A stretch of DNA of 64,000 nucleotides from NCBI RefSeq assembly GCF_020687385.1, contig NZ_JAJEQM010000014.1, positions 1 through 64,000 of the forward strand. The letters run 5' to 3'. Shown piece by piece: positions 27,907 to 37,861 of this stretch. The notes below the pieces were generated by a model. The model ran no database searches. It had not been told where the DNA came from and worked only from the letters and a program-made list of their open reading frames with translations. The position numbers and the translations under genes are program-made. The stretch's first letter is position 1; the number at the start of each line of letters is the position of its first letter. The stretch comes from Hominilimicola fabiformis (lineage in GTDB: Bacteria > Bacillota > Clostridia > UBA1381).

Positions 27907-28719
27907 TTAGTTTTCTTCAATATCATCCTCTGATAGATATATTGTAAACATTTCACCATTAGCACCACAATAATCCTTTTGAGCCGAACCTGAGAATGAT
28001 TGAGCATCTTCAGTGTTTAGGCTGATTGTATTATCTGGTGACATTTGGAATGAAGGGAACACAATATAAGCATGGCGAAGTGTCTCCTTGTCACAAGGGT
28101 CTGCAACAAGAACCGAAAGAGTAAACTTACATGTCTTAGGGAACTTGTCAGCAGCTTGAGTAAGCTTGATACCGCTTTCAACTTCTCTATCATACTTAAT
28201 TTGAATTTTACCTGTAATATCAGTCGGAAGAGTAAGCTTCTTTTCTGAAAGTGTAAATTCTGTTTCAGATGCAGCTGTGTTCATCTTATACTTCTTGTTT
28301 GGATCAGGAACACCTGTATTTGTTAGTCCGTTAATATGAACAACACCGCCAGCCGGTACGTCAGGAAGCTGATATTCCTTATTTGTACCTGTAAGAGCAA
28401 TAGTATCAGTATTGATTGTAAAAATTCTCGGCATAAGAATCTTATTGCTGTTTGATGCAATTTCTCTATCTTGACCAAACTGAAGAGCTGCAAGAGATGT
28501 TGAGAATACTGCATTTTCAGCAGATATTTCAACAGACTTTGATGTAAAGAATCTCATAATTAGAGCACCAACAGCATCTGTTTTATCTTTTGTTTCTGAT
28601 GTTGTTTCAATAGAAACATTTTGTAGCTGATTAACACCGCCAATAATGTCACCAAGTGAATTTTCAAATATACCTTGTAGTGGGCGGTCAATAATTAAAT
28701 CTTCAAATTGAATAGCCAT
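27907..28719 (-). CDS. major tail (tube) protein candidate, 270 aa
   Basis: A beta-rich protein of typical tube size with an Ig-like insertion (TNTGVPDPNKKYKMNTAA region) and a C-terminus SFQMSPDNTISLNTEDAQSF, a pattern seen in phage tube proteins. Sits between neck genes and tape-measure genes, and has a strong site AGGAGGTAAATT. Assignment rests on position and composition. Confidence 0.6.
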   Translation of the reverse strand: MAIQFEDLIIDRPLQGIFENSLGDIIGGVNQLQNVSIETTSETKDKTDAVGALIMRFFTSKSVEISAENAVFSTSLAALQFGQDREIASNSNKILMPRIFTINTDTIALTGTNKEYQLPDVPAGGVVHINGLTNTGVPDPNKKYKMNTAASETEFTLSEKKLTLPTDITGKIQIKYDREVESGIKLTQAADKFPKTCKFTLSVLVADPCDKETLRHAYIVFPSFQMSPDNTISLNTEDAQSFSGSAQKDYCGANGEMFTIYLSEDDIEEN

Positions 28720-28744
28720 AATTTACCTCCTAAAAATTTGCAAT

Positions 28745-28769
28745 AAAAAAAGACGTTATGACACGTCTC
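28745..28769 (-). terminator. terminator at the end of the 259-aa gene
   Basis: AGACGT-6 nt-ACGTCT followed by seven U on the minus strand, overlapping the stop codon region. A likely partial stop or processing point upstream of the tube gene. Confidence 0.65.
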
Positions 28770-29535
28770 TCATCCAATTAAATTGTTTTTTATTTATTTT
28801 CTTTGTATCTATCATTCCGCTATACATTCCATGAAGTAAAGCATCTGTAGACACATATATCTGTGAACGTTGAACAGCGTCCATAAACTCATATATGCCA
28901 CATTCTCGTAATTCTGATTTTTTATATTTAAAACCAGGATACGTCAACATTGCAGATATTAAGTTTTTGAGTTGTGAAACATAAGATTTATTTTTACTAA
29001 GTTCTATTTTTTGTCTGTCTTCTTCAATCATAACATCACGAGTAATACGATTCCTTGCCTTTTCTCGCTTTATTGTGAATCCGTGCAATTTTCGCAAATA
29101 ACCCACCATATTATAATAATCACTTTCAGTAATTATACCGGTTATTTCGGGTGGGGAATTTTCGTCAGCTTGACTGCACTGTAGTAATGCAAATTCATCA
29201 TTTTCTTTATCTTTTACTGAATGTGTGTATGTAGAAAGGTCTAAATCACCTAATATAATTGATGTATCTTGCGGTCTTAAAGAATGACAATTAAATGCAA
29301 ATAACTCAAAATCAGACATCTTATTCCAGTCAACCTCAAGCACATCCCATAATGTACTTTTCATATCACTTGGAATTGCACATAATTGAGTTAGCATAGA
29401 ATAATATCTTCTTTCACCAAACGCCATAATCTCACCGACAGTTGGTTGATGTATAGTAATATAATCACTTACTTTATAATCATCGCCAAAAAACATTTGT
29501 AACTCATCATACTGAAACTCAGTTTGTTTACCCAT
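28756..29535 (-). CDS. conserved neck/tail-region protein, 259 aa
   Basis: Acidic N-terminal half and a basic helical C-terminal half (EKARNRITRDVMIEEDRQKIEL). TAATG overlap with the preceding gene. No family recognised; its position suggests neck or tail assembly. Confidence 0.5.
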   Translation of the reverse strand: MGKQTEFQYDELQMFFGDDYKVSDYITIHQPTVGEIMAFGERRYYSMLTQLCAIPSDMKSTLWDVLEVDWNKMSDFELFAFNCHSLRPQDTSIILGDLDLSTYTHSVKDKENDEFALLQCSQADENSPPEITGIITESDYYNMVGYLRKLHGFTIKREKARNRITRDVMIEEDRQKIELSKNKSYVSQLKNLISAMLTYPGFKYKKSELRECGIYEFMDAVQRSQIYVSTDALLHGMYSGMIDTKKINKKQFNWMRDVS

Positions 29536-30143
29536 TATGTATAAACCTCGTTATTAATAATTCTTGTAGTATTATTAACAGTATGAGTGATTGAATTTGT
29601 TGTAGTAAATTCAAAAATAAGAGTTCGAGTAATGAAGTTTGTGTCAGTGACTGAACTTTGGTCTTTGACGAGTTTGCATTGATTACCGAAGATATTCGAC
29701 CAATTAAAATGCCTACATAAAATACCACCGATTAAATCATGGCGAGGAATGCCTGTATTTTTATCAATAGCATCTTTGTTATTACACAAAACCGTAAATA
29801 CGACATTGCAATATTTTTCAATACCGTTATACTTCGGCGTTTCAGAAAAACTCACATCATAACACAAAAAATTCTTAGATTCAGATTGAGATTCTGGAAT
29901 AAATAAATAGGGACGAATGTTATCTCCAAAATATAGACTCCAATCACCGTCATAATTTATATTTCCATTTTCGAATAATTCGCTTTCTTTATTTACATCA
30001 TGTAATGCATATAGCAAAGCAACGTTATTCAACAGCTTTTGTTTTATTTTTTCTTTAAATCTTATGTTATCGTAGTCAGGAGTACAAGCATAATTGGCTA
30101 ATTCTACAATTAATTCTTTTTGAGTAAGTATTTGTTCTGCCAT
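29535..30143 (-). CDS. probable neck (tail terminator-like) protein, 202 aa
   Basis: N-terminal helix, then a beta-rich region (NFLCYDVSFSETPKYNG, CNVVFTVLCNN, TRTLIFEFTT), compatible with a tail-terminator fold. AAGGAGG site. Its place just before the tail genes fits, but similarity was not tested. Confidence 0.45.
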   Translation of the reverse strand: MAEQILTQKELIVELANYACTPDYDNIRFKEKIKQKLLNNVALLYALHDVNKESELFENGNINYDGDWSLYFGDNIRPYLFIPESQSESKNFLCYDVSFSETPKYNGIEKYCNVVFTVLCNNKDAIDKNTGIPRHDLIGGILCRHFNWSNIFGNQCKLVKDQSSVTDTNFITRTLIFEFTTTNSITHTVNNTTRIINNEVYT

Positions 30144-30152
30144 TTGTCCTCC

Positions 30153-31391
30153 TTATAATGCAATAATCTCTAATTGAATCTTACCTACCAATTTTTCAAT
30201 ATTGCATTCAATATTTAATTTATCAGCAAGATAAGTTCTATCATTAGAGAATTTTATTTTTATATGATTTTTACTTGGTTGTTCAAGCCAAGTAATTAAA
30301 TCCGAATTTGTTATATCTTCATCATTCAAATAACATCTCCAACAATCTATTGAGAATTTGTCCAAATATTTATTCGTTATATCAGTACCCGAACTATCAA
30401 AAATAGCAACTTTTAAAAGTTTATAACTACCACCTGCTTTAATAGTGTTGGTATTACATGAAATTTGAATTTTATTTGAACTGTTATCTTCAGTAGTCTC
30501 TGGTTCAATGTTGGTTGAATAATAGTCTGCATACATTGCAAAAATGTCATCTTTGTCTTCTTTATCTATATAATCAGCAAAAGGTTTCCAAACATCTTGA
30601 TACAATGTAAGTTTTTGAAGACCAAAAGGTTGAGTAGTTTCAACTTTACTGATTTTCCAAACAATCGGAACATCAATCGGAGCACTCATTACTATGCGTT
30701 GATTACTATTTTTATCATCAGAATGAGTATAATATAATTTCTCGGTTATACTGTTCATAGGCAACCAAGCCATATTCTGATTTTCAATAGTAGTATAGAC
30801 ATAGTTAGACCACAATCCACTATTATATGAATTTTGATTTCTTGTAACGCCCCACATTTTGCGTTTAATGCGTTTATTATTTTGAACTTCAATCCAATGA
30901 AAATAATAATTACAAGGTAAGATACTATATTTTATGAATTGATTTCCGACTTCTTTTGAACAAATAAGCCATTTGTGATATACTCCGTTATCATCAGGAA
31001 TATCACAATACAAACCAATAGGGAAGGTTGCTCCATATTTATTTGTAAAATTTTCTTCATAATAATATAAATCGTCACCCTCATTAAATTTTAATTTCTG
31101 ATTCGGACGAAGTTGTAAATGATACTCAACTTGGTCTTTTGACAATGTTCCATATTGAGTAACAATGAATTTTGCGTCTATAGGTGTCTTAGAAGTTGAA
31201 GAATAGTCCATACCTTGGTTTAAATGATTATTATCATCATGGAAATAATCATAAATATAGCATTTTCTACTTTGTATATCTTCAAACCAAGTCTGTTCTT
31301 CAATCATGTCCGACTGACGCTTTCGGACTTGCCCGTTTGTAAGAACACCATTACGCAAATGAGTTCTTTTATATAAGTCTAAAGACAGCAC
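30153..31391 (-). CDS. structural protein, 412 aa
   Basis: Rich in aromatic residues (WF, YY, YF) and beta strands, with an Ig-like C-terminal third (KAGGSYKLLKVAIFDSSGTDITNKY). GTG start overlapping the upstream stop, preceded by GGCGGTGA. Likely a neck, stopper or collar component. Family unknown. Confidence 0.5.
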   Translation of the reverse strand: MLSLDLYKRTHLRNGVLTNGQVRKRQSDMIEEQTWFEDIQSRKCYIYDYFHDDNNHLNQGMDYSSTSKTPIDAKFIVTQYGTLSKDQVEYHLQLRPNQKLKFNEGDDLYYYEENFTNKYGATFPIGLYCDIPDDNGVYHKWLICSKEVGNQFIKYSILPCNYYFHWIEVQNNKRIKRKMWGVTRNQNSYNSGLWSNYVYTTIENQNMAWLPMNSITEKLYYTHSDDKNSNQRIVMSAPIDVPIVWKISKVETTQPFGLQKLTLYQDVWKPFADYIDKEDKDDIFAMYADYYSTNIEPETTEDNSSNKIQISCNTNTIKAGGSYKLLKVAIFDSSGTDITNKYLDKFSIDCWRCYLNDEDITNSDLITWLEQPSKNHIKIKFSNDRTYLADKLNIECNIEKLVGKIQLEIIAL

Positions 31392-31724
31392 TTAATCACC
31401 GCCCTTGATTTTCAAAGCTTCTGAGCCGGCATCCAGTAAAAGCTTTCTATACAATTTAAAATTAAAATCTTTTTCATCATATAGAGACAAAGCCTGTTCA
31501 AGTAAACTCATAATTGTTACAAGTTCTGACGGCTCATATAAAAGCTTATTTAATCCACCTAACCTATTCAATAAGTTGACAAAAGCCTCATTAACATTTA
31601 TGTATTGATATTCTTGTTTCGTATTTGGATCTGCACATAATAATAAGAAAAATATAGATTTACGAATAGACTGTTTTGTTAAATCTATTTGTCGTTGTGA
31701 AAAATAACCGTATTTATGTTTCAT
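31392..31724 (-). CDS. hypothetical head/neck protein, 110 aa
   Basis: Helical protein beginning MKHKYGYFSQRQIDLTKQ. GAGG site, 4 nt after the preceding gene. No domain recognised. Confidence 0.5.
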   Translation of the reverse strand: MKHKYGYFSQRQIDLTKQSIRKSIFFLLLCADPNTKQEYQYINVNEAFVNLLNRLGGLNKLLYEPSELVTIMSLLEQALSLYDEKDFNFKLYRKLLLDAGSEALKIKGGD

Positions 31725-31728
31725 GACA

Positions 31729-32187
31729 CTATTCCTCGCTTATATATGAATTAATAATATATCCGTGGTCTCTAAGAAGTTTTCTTAAAGATATATTAGC
31801 GTCTGACAACAATGAACGTAATTCATTTAAATGATTTGCTTGGGAATAAAATTTTTCTTCTTTACCACCAAAAAATTGTTTTACATTTAGAATTGATTTT
31901 ACTTTAGGCTCTAACCATTGAATAATCATTCCTTGTGCAAATACTTCAATGACAAATAATTCGTCAGAATTATCGTCTATAGAATTTTTTAACTCCCAAT
32001 TCATTTTTAACACTTCATCATTAAGACTAAATGTTTTAAATTTAACACGAACATAGGGGAGGGAGGCAACTGAATGTAACCACCCTTCCATATTGTCATA
32101 AACAGTTTCTTCGTCTAATTCTATAAAATCATAATCTGTGCATTTTTGTAGGAAACGAGAATATATATCTTCATAAGAAGATGTCAT
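31729..32187 (-). CDS. probable head-tail connector-like protein, 152 aa
   Basis: A helical, acidic protein (MTSSYEDIYSRFLQKCTDYDFIEL...) whose ending with a repeated helix pattern suits a head-completion adaptor. AAGGAGG site. Tentative. Confidence 0.4.
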   Translation of the reverse strand: MTSSYEDIYSRFLQKCTDYDFIELDEETVYDNMEGWLHSVASLPYVRVKFKTFSLNDEVLKMNWELKNSIDDNSDELFVIEVFAQGMIIQWLEPKVKSILNVKQFFGGKEEKFYSQANHLNELRSLLSDANISLRKLLRDHGYIINSYISEE

Positions 32188-32198
32188 CTCGCACCTCC

Positions 32199-32792
32199 TT
32201 AATCTCCATACAATTCAGTCATTGTCATAAACTTTGTATCGTATATTTCGTCTAAAGTTTTTATCTTTGAAACACTATCTATCTGACCATTCATAATCAT
32301 TGATGAAACTATATTCTTGATAGATTCCTTTGCTCCCGAAGGTAATGAATTGATTGTCAATTTCATACTGTTTGCGTCCAAATCAGTAATTACACTTCTT
32401 AAATCCTTAATAGAATACATGTCCCCATATAATTTTTTTACATTAGGAAAAGCCTCCAAGAAATCATCATCTTTGATGATGAAATATGGTTCAGTAATAT
32501 GCTTTTTTCCTGAGCGAATAGCAGCAACCAAATCTTGATATTCTACTTCTGTTTCATCTCCACGAGCAACCCAACTATAATGAATATTTGTCTTTAAACC
32601 AAACATACCAAGTTGACCAGGTGTTATAGACATACATAGAATAGGGTCAGAGTCTTTGAAAACTCTTTTCTTTTTTTCAGTAACCTTTTCCTCTGTTTTT
32701 TCTTCAACATCTTTGGTTGTTTCAGTGTCAACTGATTGGTCAGCAGTTTCTTCTGTTTTCTTTTCCGTAACAACTTTTTTTGTATATGCCAT
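32199..32792 (-). CDS. hypothetical head protein, 197 aa
   Basis: The first 45 residues are a disordered K/E/T-rich arm. The rest includes DPILCMSITPGQLGMFGLKTN and a helical C-terminus. Sits directly after the capsid gene, like adaptor or decoration genes. Unknown family. Confidence 0.45.
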   Translation of the reverse strand: MAYTKKVVTEKKTEETADQSVDTETTKDVEEKTEEKVTEKKKRVFKDSDPILCMSITPGQLGMFGLKTNIHYSWVARGDETEVEYQDLVAAIRSGKKHITEPYFIIKDDDFLEAFPNVKKLYGDMYSIKDLRSVITDLDANSMKLTINSLPSGAKESIKNIVSSMIMNGQIDSVSKIKTLDEIYDTKFMTMTELYGD

Positions 32793-32825
32793 TAATCAAA
32801 TCTCCTTTTACTCTGTCCATATGTA

Positions 32826-33938
32826 TTAATTTGCAATATTAAAGACACCATGGTACTTGTCCAAAATTACAGCAATACCCATTTCACGTTGAACTTCATA
32901 TGTCTGGAAGTCATCGTTTCGGTCACCCTTTTCACTCTCTTCTCTAATTTCCGTTTCACCAACATCAGTGAACTTAACAAATTTATTATCAACGTTAGGC
33001 ATAATATACAATTTACCTGGCTTAATAAGTTTCTTTGTAACATCGTTCTTTACAAATCTTTGTGGAATTTCTACAAGTGTATTAACACCATATGAACCAA
33101 GTCTACCTAGTCTTGCTCTTTCTTCTTTCTGACTATCAGCAATCCAATCTACATCTTGAAGTCTTTCAAGCTTTTGTAGATCCGACTTTAAACCAAGAAT
33201 AACGGCAGATGCGCCACCATTTGCACCTTCAACATCTTCAATTAGTTCATCAAACTTGCTCTTATTTTCCTTAGTCAAATCATCTGTAATTACAAACTTA
33301 TCTTGTGCCGGTAGCTTATTATCTGCTTCTACAAAAGCAGTAAACATATCATTCTGAATTTTTTCTTGGAAAGCAATTGAAATTGCATCAACAAATTCAG
33401 ACCAATCTTTTCTACCAGTAAGATAAACATCAATATCCATTCCGACTTTTATTGCATAATTAGAAGTTTGAACAGAAAAACTTTGTCCTTCCGCCAATTT
33501 CTGTAATGAAAGGTCATGGTGGTCACCCGAAACCTTAGCAACAGTAAGAATAACATCGTTGTTCTTAACCCAATATTCATTTTTATCACCATTGGCAATG
33601 TTCTTGCTTTCAACAAAATCATTGAAGAATTCATTATCCTGAAAACCTGTTGTAACCTTGAAATCGACAGCTTCCTCAAGAACTTCCATAAGTTCAATAC
33701 CATTTCTTCTCATGGCTCTCTTTATATCTCTTCTTGTTGGTTTGTAACCTTCGTCAAAGCCGAGAATATCCAAACAAACTTTATTAATTTTTTCATTTGC
33801 TTGTGCAGAACTTACCTTATTACCATCTTCATCAAATATCTGGATACCATGTGTATAGTCATACAAAAAGCTTTTAAAACCTTCATAATCATTTTCAGGC
33901 TTTGAAAATACTCTTGTTAAATTATCTGAAATTCGCAT
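32826..33938 (-). CDS. major capsid protein, 370 aa
   Basis: The size, position after protease/scaffold and decoration genes, and the HK97-like pattern support this: a helical N-arm, a spine region (YAIKVGMDIDVYLTGRKDWSEFVDAISIAF) and a C-terminal EVQREMGIAVILDKYHGVFN. The strong site AAAGGAGG precedes the ATG. HK97 fold is inferred. Confidence 0.75.
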   Translation of the reverse strand: MRISDNLTRVFSKPENDYEGFKSFLYDYTHGIQIFDEDGNKVSSAQANEKINKVCLDILGFDEGYKPTRRDIKRAMRRNGIELMEVLEEAVDFKVTTGFQDNEFFNDFVESKNIANGDKNEYWVKNNDVILTVAKVSGDHHDLSLQKLAEGQSFSVQTSNYAIKVGMDIDVYLTGRKDWSEFVDAISIAFQEKIQNDMFTAFVEADNKLPAQDKFVITDDLTKENKSKFDELIEDVEGANGGASAVILGLKSDLQKLERLQDVDWIADSQKEERARLGRLGSYGVNTLVEIPQRFVKNDVTKKLIKPGKLYIMPNVDNKFVKFTDVGETEIREESEKGDRNDDFQTYEVQREMGIAVILDKYHGVFNIAN

Positions 33939-33961
33939 TTATTTAACCTCCTTTGCTTTTA

Positions 33962-34438
33962 TTAGGCTACTGTTAGCTTCTTATTAGCTACGCCTGTAAT
34001 CGAAGAACCAACTTCTGGTGTACCGTTGAAGCCTTCAGCAGAAACTTCAAAGCGATCATACTTCACCAAACCATAACAACGAACTATATCACCAGTCTTG
34101 TTATATAGGTTACTTTCTTTCTTCCATTCATTTGTCCATTCTTCTGCACCTACTGGAACTTGATATACCAAAACTGCATCACCAGGGTCGGTAACCAATA
34201 CAAGATAATTACCATTACCCATCTTCTCTACAATCTTTCCTTCAAATTTAGTAACAGCAGCCTCCTTAAATAGGTCAAGACTATCCCAATCTCCAACGGC
34301 TATCAAATTACCATTGTCTGTGTCGCTGCCCAAAAGGATTGAAAACATATGACCGCCGTATGTACCACCAGACAATACATTTGATGGGTTTGCAGTGGCA
34401 TGTTTTGCAATCTCATATTTAATGCTCATGTTTGCCAT
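33962..34438 (-). CDS. capsid decoration/head-fibre-like protein, 158 aa
   Basis: Mostly beta; NGNYLVLVTDPGDAVLVYQVPVG is a compact beta-barrel-like segment. Just upstream of the capsid gene and downstream of protease/scaffold, a usual place for decoration proteins. GAGGAGG site. Confidence 0.5.
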   Translation of the reverse strand: MANMSIKYEIAKHATANPSNVLSGGTYGGHMFSILLGSDTDNGNLIAVGDWDSLDLFKEAAVTKFEGKIVEKMGNGNYLVLVTDPGDAVLVYQVPVGAEEWTNEWKKESNLYNKTGDIVRCYGLVKYDRFEVSAEGFNGTPEVGSSITGVANKKLTVA

Positions 34439-34466
34439 TTTTATTTCCTCCTCTTAATTTTTACAT

Positions 34467-34516
34467 AAAAAAAACACCCTCGAACGGATACGCAAGTGCA
34501 TGTCAATTCGAGAGAG
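34467..34516 (-). terminator. terminator after the protease/scaffold gene
   Basis: CTCGAA...TTCGAG stem with a 22-nt loop followed by GGTGTTTTTTTT on the minus strand. Likely lets capsid genes be expressed at a different level from the upstream genes. Confidence 0.6.
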
Positions 34517-34522
34517 CGAATA

Positions 34523-35287
34523 TTATTTGAATTTTAATGTACCATATTTACTTGTCTTTTTTTCATTACCATTTGGATTAGAAAAATGTTTGACAGCAGA
34601 TTTCTTTTCTACTTTTGTTTCAACATCTCCGCCTTGCAAAGCATATTCTCCAACAAGAATTTTAACTTCTTTTATAAGGTCTTCAGGAGAATACTTGTCC
34701 ATATTTTCATATAGTTTTGCAAAAGGTTCATTGATAAAATTACCCTCATCGTCTTTTGCGGAAATGATTTCATATGCCTTGTCAGCCAATACTTCTTCTC
34801 TTTGAGAATGAAGTTCTTTGGCTTCGGTTTCATTTTTAAAGTCTACCAACGCTGCATAATTTGAACGCATAGACTGTAACTCTGCAAATTCACTGTCAGT
34901 CAAAAATTCACGATGCAAGTTGTATCTTTCACCGTCAAAAGCAACATTATCACCATCTACATCATATTTCTGACCATATATATGATTATTCCAGTCTTCA
35001 TAAATAAAATATGTATCATAAACATCTGAAATCCAATAGTCTGCATTATCAGATTCTTCAAAAGGAATCAAAAGATTATACAAAGCACAACGAATATCAT
35101 CGTGGGAAAGCTCAAAAGTTTTTGTGAATTTATTGTCTTCATTAGTTACATTATCTGTATCAGAATTACCATCAAAAGCCTTCTGAAAAGCTACTTCAAG
35201 TTCTTCGTCAGACAAACTTTCATAATCAAAATCAATATCATCTACTGTTTTATCATACTTCTTTAATAATTCTTCAAACTTGCTCAT
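34523..35287 (-). CDS. separate scaffold protein from an internal start, 254 aa
   Basis: Within the protease-scaffold ORF, AAAGGAGG sits 7 nt before ATG AGC at 35287, exactly where the acidic scaffold part begins (MSKFEELLKKYDK). As in lambda C/Nu3, this would give free scaffold from a nested start in the same frame. Confidence 0.65.
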   Translation of the reverse strand: MSKFEELLKKYDKTVDDIDFDYESLSDEELEVAFQKAFDGNSDTDNVTNEDNKFTKTFELSHDDIRCALYNLLIPFEESDNADYWISDVYDTYFIYEDWNNHIYGQKYDVDGDNVAFDGERYNLHREFLTDSEFAELQSMRSNYAALVDFKNETEAKELHSQREEVLADKAYEIISAKDDEGNFINEPFAKLYENMDKYSPEDLIKEVKILVGEYALQGGDVETKVEKKSAVKHFSNPNGNEKKTSKYGTLKFK

Positions 35288-36073
35288 TTGCATTCCTCCT
35301 TTCTTATCATTCTTTTCAAAATGTGAAATAATTTCATCAAGTCTTTCACGAAGTGAATCTAATTTATTTTCATAATTCTCAAAAATGCTATTAGTATCTT
35401 GACTAAAATCGCCAATCTTTATATTAGAACCTACCATTCCGGGTCTTACCACATCACCGTCTTCTGTTTTACCTAAAATAGTAACTCCGTTAAAATGAAA
35501 CTTTTCAATATTCAAAATATTTTCTTTAGCATTAAAGCTTAATTCTTCAATCGCTAATTCTACTGAAACGGAACATTCATTTTCTCTTTTAAGAATTTCA
35601 GCAGCTTTACTATATTCTTCAAATATGTAACCTTTAATATTAACATACTTTTTCTGCTTTTCTTCGTCATATACTATTTTTGCGTTACAAGATTCGGGAA
35701 TGATACCTAACGGCACTTCATCATAAACAACATTACCATCATCATCTAAATGAAGATTATGTGTGTAAAATTCAGGTTGTCCATTAACCGTATGTATATA
35801 TCCTAAAATCGGACGATTACAAAAACTCGGCAATGCATCTTCCATAACATCATCATTAATATTTGATCCATTAATATTCTTTTGAGTATGGCATGCTTGC
35901 AATACAACAGGCATTAGTCCATCAGATACAGTATTCTTTTCAAAATTTAGATTTCCATGAGTTTGAACTACAATAGGGGAATTATCATTTTCTATTGATG
36001 AAAAACGAATATCTTCTTTCTTATTGATGTAGAACTCATACAAATCCTCCAAAAACAATAATTTCTTTGCCAT
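34523..36073 (-). CDS. prohead protease fused to scaffold, 516 aa
   Basis: Residues 1-200 look like a prohead protease (ECSVSVELAIEEL with a candidate Ser after the HN/HT segments). Residues about 205-516 are an acidic coiled-coil scaffold. AGGAGGAG site. Portal-protease/scaffold-decoration-capsid order is as expected. The protease family was assigned from position and pattern, not a search. Confidence 0.6.
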   Translation of the reverse strand: MAKKLLFLEDLYEFYINKKEDIRFSSIENDNSPIVVQTHGNLNFEKNTVSDGLMPVVLQACHTQKNINGSNINDDVMEDALPSFCNRPILGYIHTVNGQPEFYTHNLHLDDDGNVVYDEVPLGIIPESCNAKIVYDEEKQKKYVNIKGYIFEEYSKAAEILKRENECSVSVELAIEELSFNAKENILNIEKFHFNGVTILGKTEDGDVVRPGMVGSNIKIGDFSQDTNSIFENYENKLDSLRERLDEIISHFEKNDKKGGMQMSKFEELLKKYDKTVDDIDFDYESLSDEELEVAFQKAFDGNSDTDNVTNEDNKFTKTFELSHDDIRCALYNLLIPFEESDNADYWISDVYDTYFIYEDWNNHIYGQKYDVDGDNVAFDGERYNLHREFLTDSEFAELQSMRSNYAALVDFKNETEAKELHSQREEVLADKAYEIISAKDDEGNFINEPFAKLYENMDKYSPEDLIKEVKILVGEYALQGGDVETKVEKKSAVKHFSNPNGNEKKTSKYGTLKFK

Positions 36074-36122
36074 CTAACTCCTCCTTTCTTTAAGAATGTA
36101 ACTCCTCACAAAAGGGGGAGTA

Positions 36123-36302
36123 TTATATGAACAATACATTGCTATATTGAACTTTACTTTTGTCTATGTCGTTTGAAAATTTTGTTGTTGTATTATTAAG
36201 AAATGTATATATTCCGCTTGTTTTATCTATCAGTTGAAACCCCAATTTCGTTAATAAATTTGCTGTTTCAACATCAGAAACTTTAATAAATTTTTTGCCC
36301 AT
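36123..36302 (-). CDS. hypothetical protein, 59 aa
   Basis: MGKKFIKVSDVETANLL, then FQLIDKTSGIYTF: a small alpha/beta fold. Start at 36302 is 8 nt from AAGGCGG. Placed between portal and protease. Confidence 0.5.
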   Translation of the reverse strand: MGKKFIKVSDVETANLLTKLGFQLIDKTSGIYTFLNNTTTKFSNDIDKSKVQYSNVLFI

Positions 36303-36315
36303 TGACATCACCGCC

Positions 36316-37845
36316 TTATTTATTGTTTAGGTCTTTGTCACGAGTTCGTAATCCTGCATCTGTTAAATCGGATTCATCTTTGGTATTTGAACCATCTCCA
36401 CTTTGCGTATAAGAACTACTTAACGGTTGGAATTTCGTTGAAACAGACAAAATATCTTCTTCTAAGAAATTCAAAGCCATTGTTTCTTTTTCCGAAAACC
36501 CATTTAAAGAGTTTACCATTAACTTTGTTGGTAATCCATACTGTGCCGATTCCAATAAAGATTTTCTGAAATCTTCTTTTTGAAAAATACCAACTTCAAA
36601 AAATTTTACTTTACAATGGTCTTCGCCAACATAAAAACGAAGCAGTCTATTTATAATAGCTTCAATTTGTGGAATAATAGGGGACATAATAAATTCCGTA
36701 TCTGCCGCTACACCATATTTGAAAGCAGTTGAATTTGATGCGGAATTTAGATTTAATATCTGAGCACCTCCGGCACTATTCAAAATTTCTTTTGTTGCCT
36801 TTTCAACTTTTGTAACATCACTATCCGCACCACTATCAGGAAAACTAATTTCATGTAATTCACCTGGTACAATAGCCGCTGAAATATAGTCGGGAATGGC
36901 ATCATTTATCATTTTGTTAAAATACTCAATCATTATTTCTGGGTCAACACTCCAGTTATCTGGTTCGTCATTACCCATAGTTTTCATCTCAAGCCATACT
37001 AACTTGTATATATTTGCAGCTTCTTGAACTGCTTGATAATCAGCCATATCCATTAAGTCAATTAAACTCAAGAAAATCGGAGTAAATGGGGGAACAACAG
37101 TCTCCCAATCCTCCGACCTGAATTTAGTACATACTGCATATTCTTCAGGCATTTGTTGATATTTGTCGCCCGAACTTTCATATGCTTTATATAATGAAGT
37201 AAATGGTTCACCATAATACTCTAGCAAATCAGCATTTTTTCTGAAGTAAGACATATCCATGGCAAATGAATATGAACCATCGGTAAATACTCCATTGATT
37301 TTACAATAATCTGCATCTAGTGGAAGCCAAAACATACCTTCGCCTTCTGTATAATACGAGCAAGCATAAAACACATCTTCTCGCATATTTACAACTGCTG
37401 ATTTAAAAACCTCATATTGTATGTGCATATCATCCAACACATTTAATGTTGCTTCATATGATTGTAAAATACTATCTTTGTCATTATCTTCAACTAAACT
37501 ATAATTAGGGATAACAGAATGAATGCTTGTGTCTATTTGATTTGCATAATACTTACATAATCTGTAATAAATTTCTGAACGATAAAATAAATAACGTGAT
37601 AAATTACGTAGATTTGCCTCATTTGAACTAACATTTTTTATATATGTCTTAACTGATTCTTTTGAATAGTTATTTATTGTTCTAAGTTTGGTATTTTTAT
37701 TTTCATTCCTTAAACGTTTTAAAGCATCCATGCTTTTGTCAAATTTTTCTAAACGTTTTTTATTTTTTTCATAAAACTCTTTCATTTCTGCAATAGTTGG
37801 TTGTTTTTTATTAGGTGAGTTATTCACCTCTTCATTATTCTTCAA
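36316..37845 (-). CDS. portal protein, 509 aa
   Basis: Helical N-terminus, a central FWLPLDADYCKINGVFTDGSYSFAMDMSYF segment, then a long helix region and a Gly/Ser-poor C-terminus ending in RDKDLNNK. Size, position right after the large terminase and the A-A-D-T-EF (VAADTEFIMSPIIPQIEAIINRLL) pattern fit SPP1/YonE-type portals. The portal is the head vertex ring through which DNA is packaged. Confidence 0.7.
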   Translation of the reverse strand: MKNNEEVNNSPNKKQPTIAEMKEFYEKNKKRLEKFDKSMDALKRLRNENKNTKLRTINNYSKESVKTYIKNVSSNEANLRNLSRYLFYRSEIYYRLCKYYANQIDTSIHSVIPNYSLVEDNDKDSILQSYEATLNVLDDMHIQYEVFKSAVVNMREDVFYACSYYTEGEGMFWLPLDADYCKINGVFTDGSYSFAMDMSYFRKNADLLEYYGEPFTSLYKAYESSGDKYQQMPEEYAVCTKFRSEDWETVVPPFTPIFLSLIDLMDMADYQAVQEAANIYKLVWLEMKTMGNDEPDNWSVDPEIMIEYFNKMINDAIPDYISAAIVPGELHEISFPDSGADSDVTKVEKATKEILNSAGGAQILNLNSASNSTAFKYGVAADTEFIMSPIIPQIEAIINRLLRFYVGEDHCKVKFFEVGIFQKEDFRKSLLESAQYGLPTKLMVNSLNGFSEKETMALNFLEEDILSVSTKFQPLSSSYTQSGDGSNTKDESDLTDAGLRTRDKDLNNK

Positions 37846-37861
37846 TAAAACTCACCCTTTC

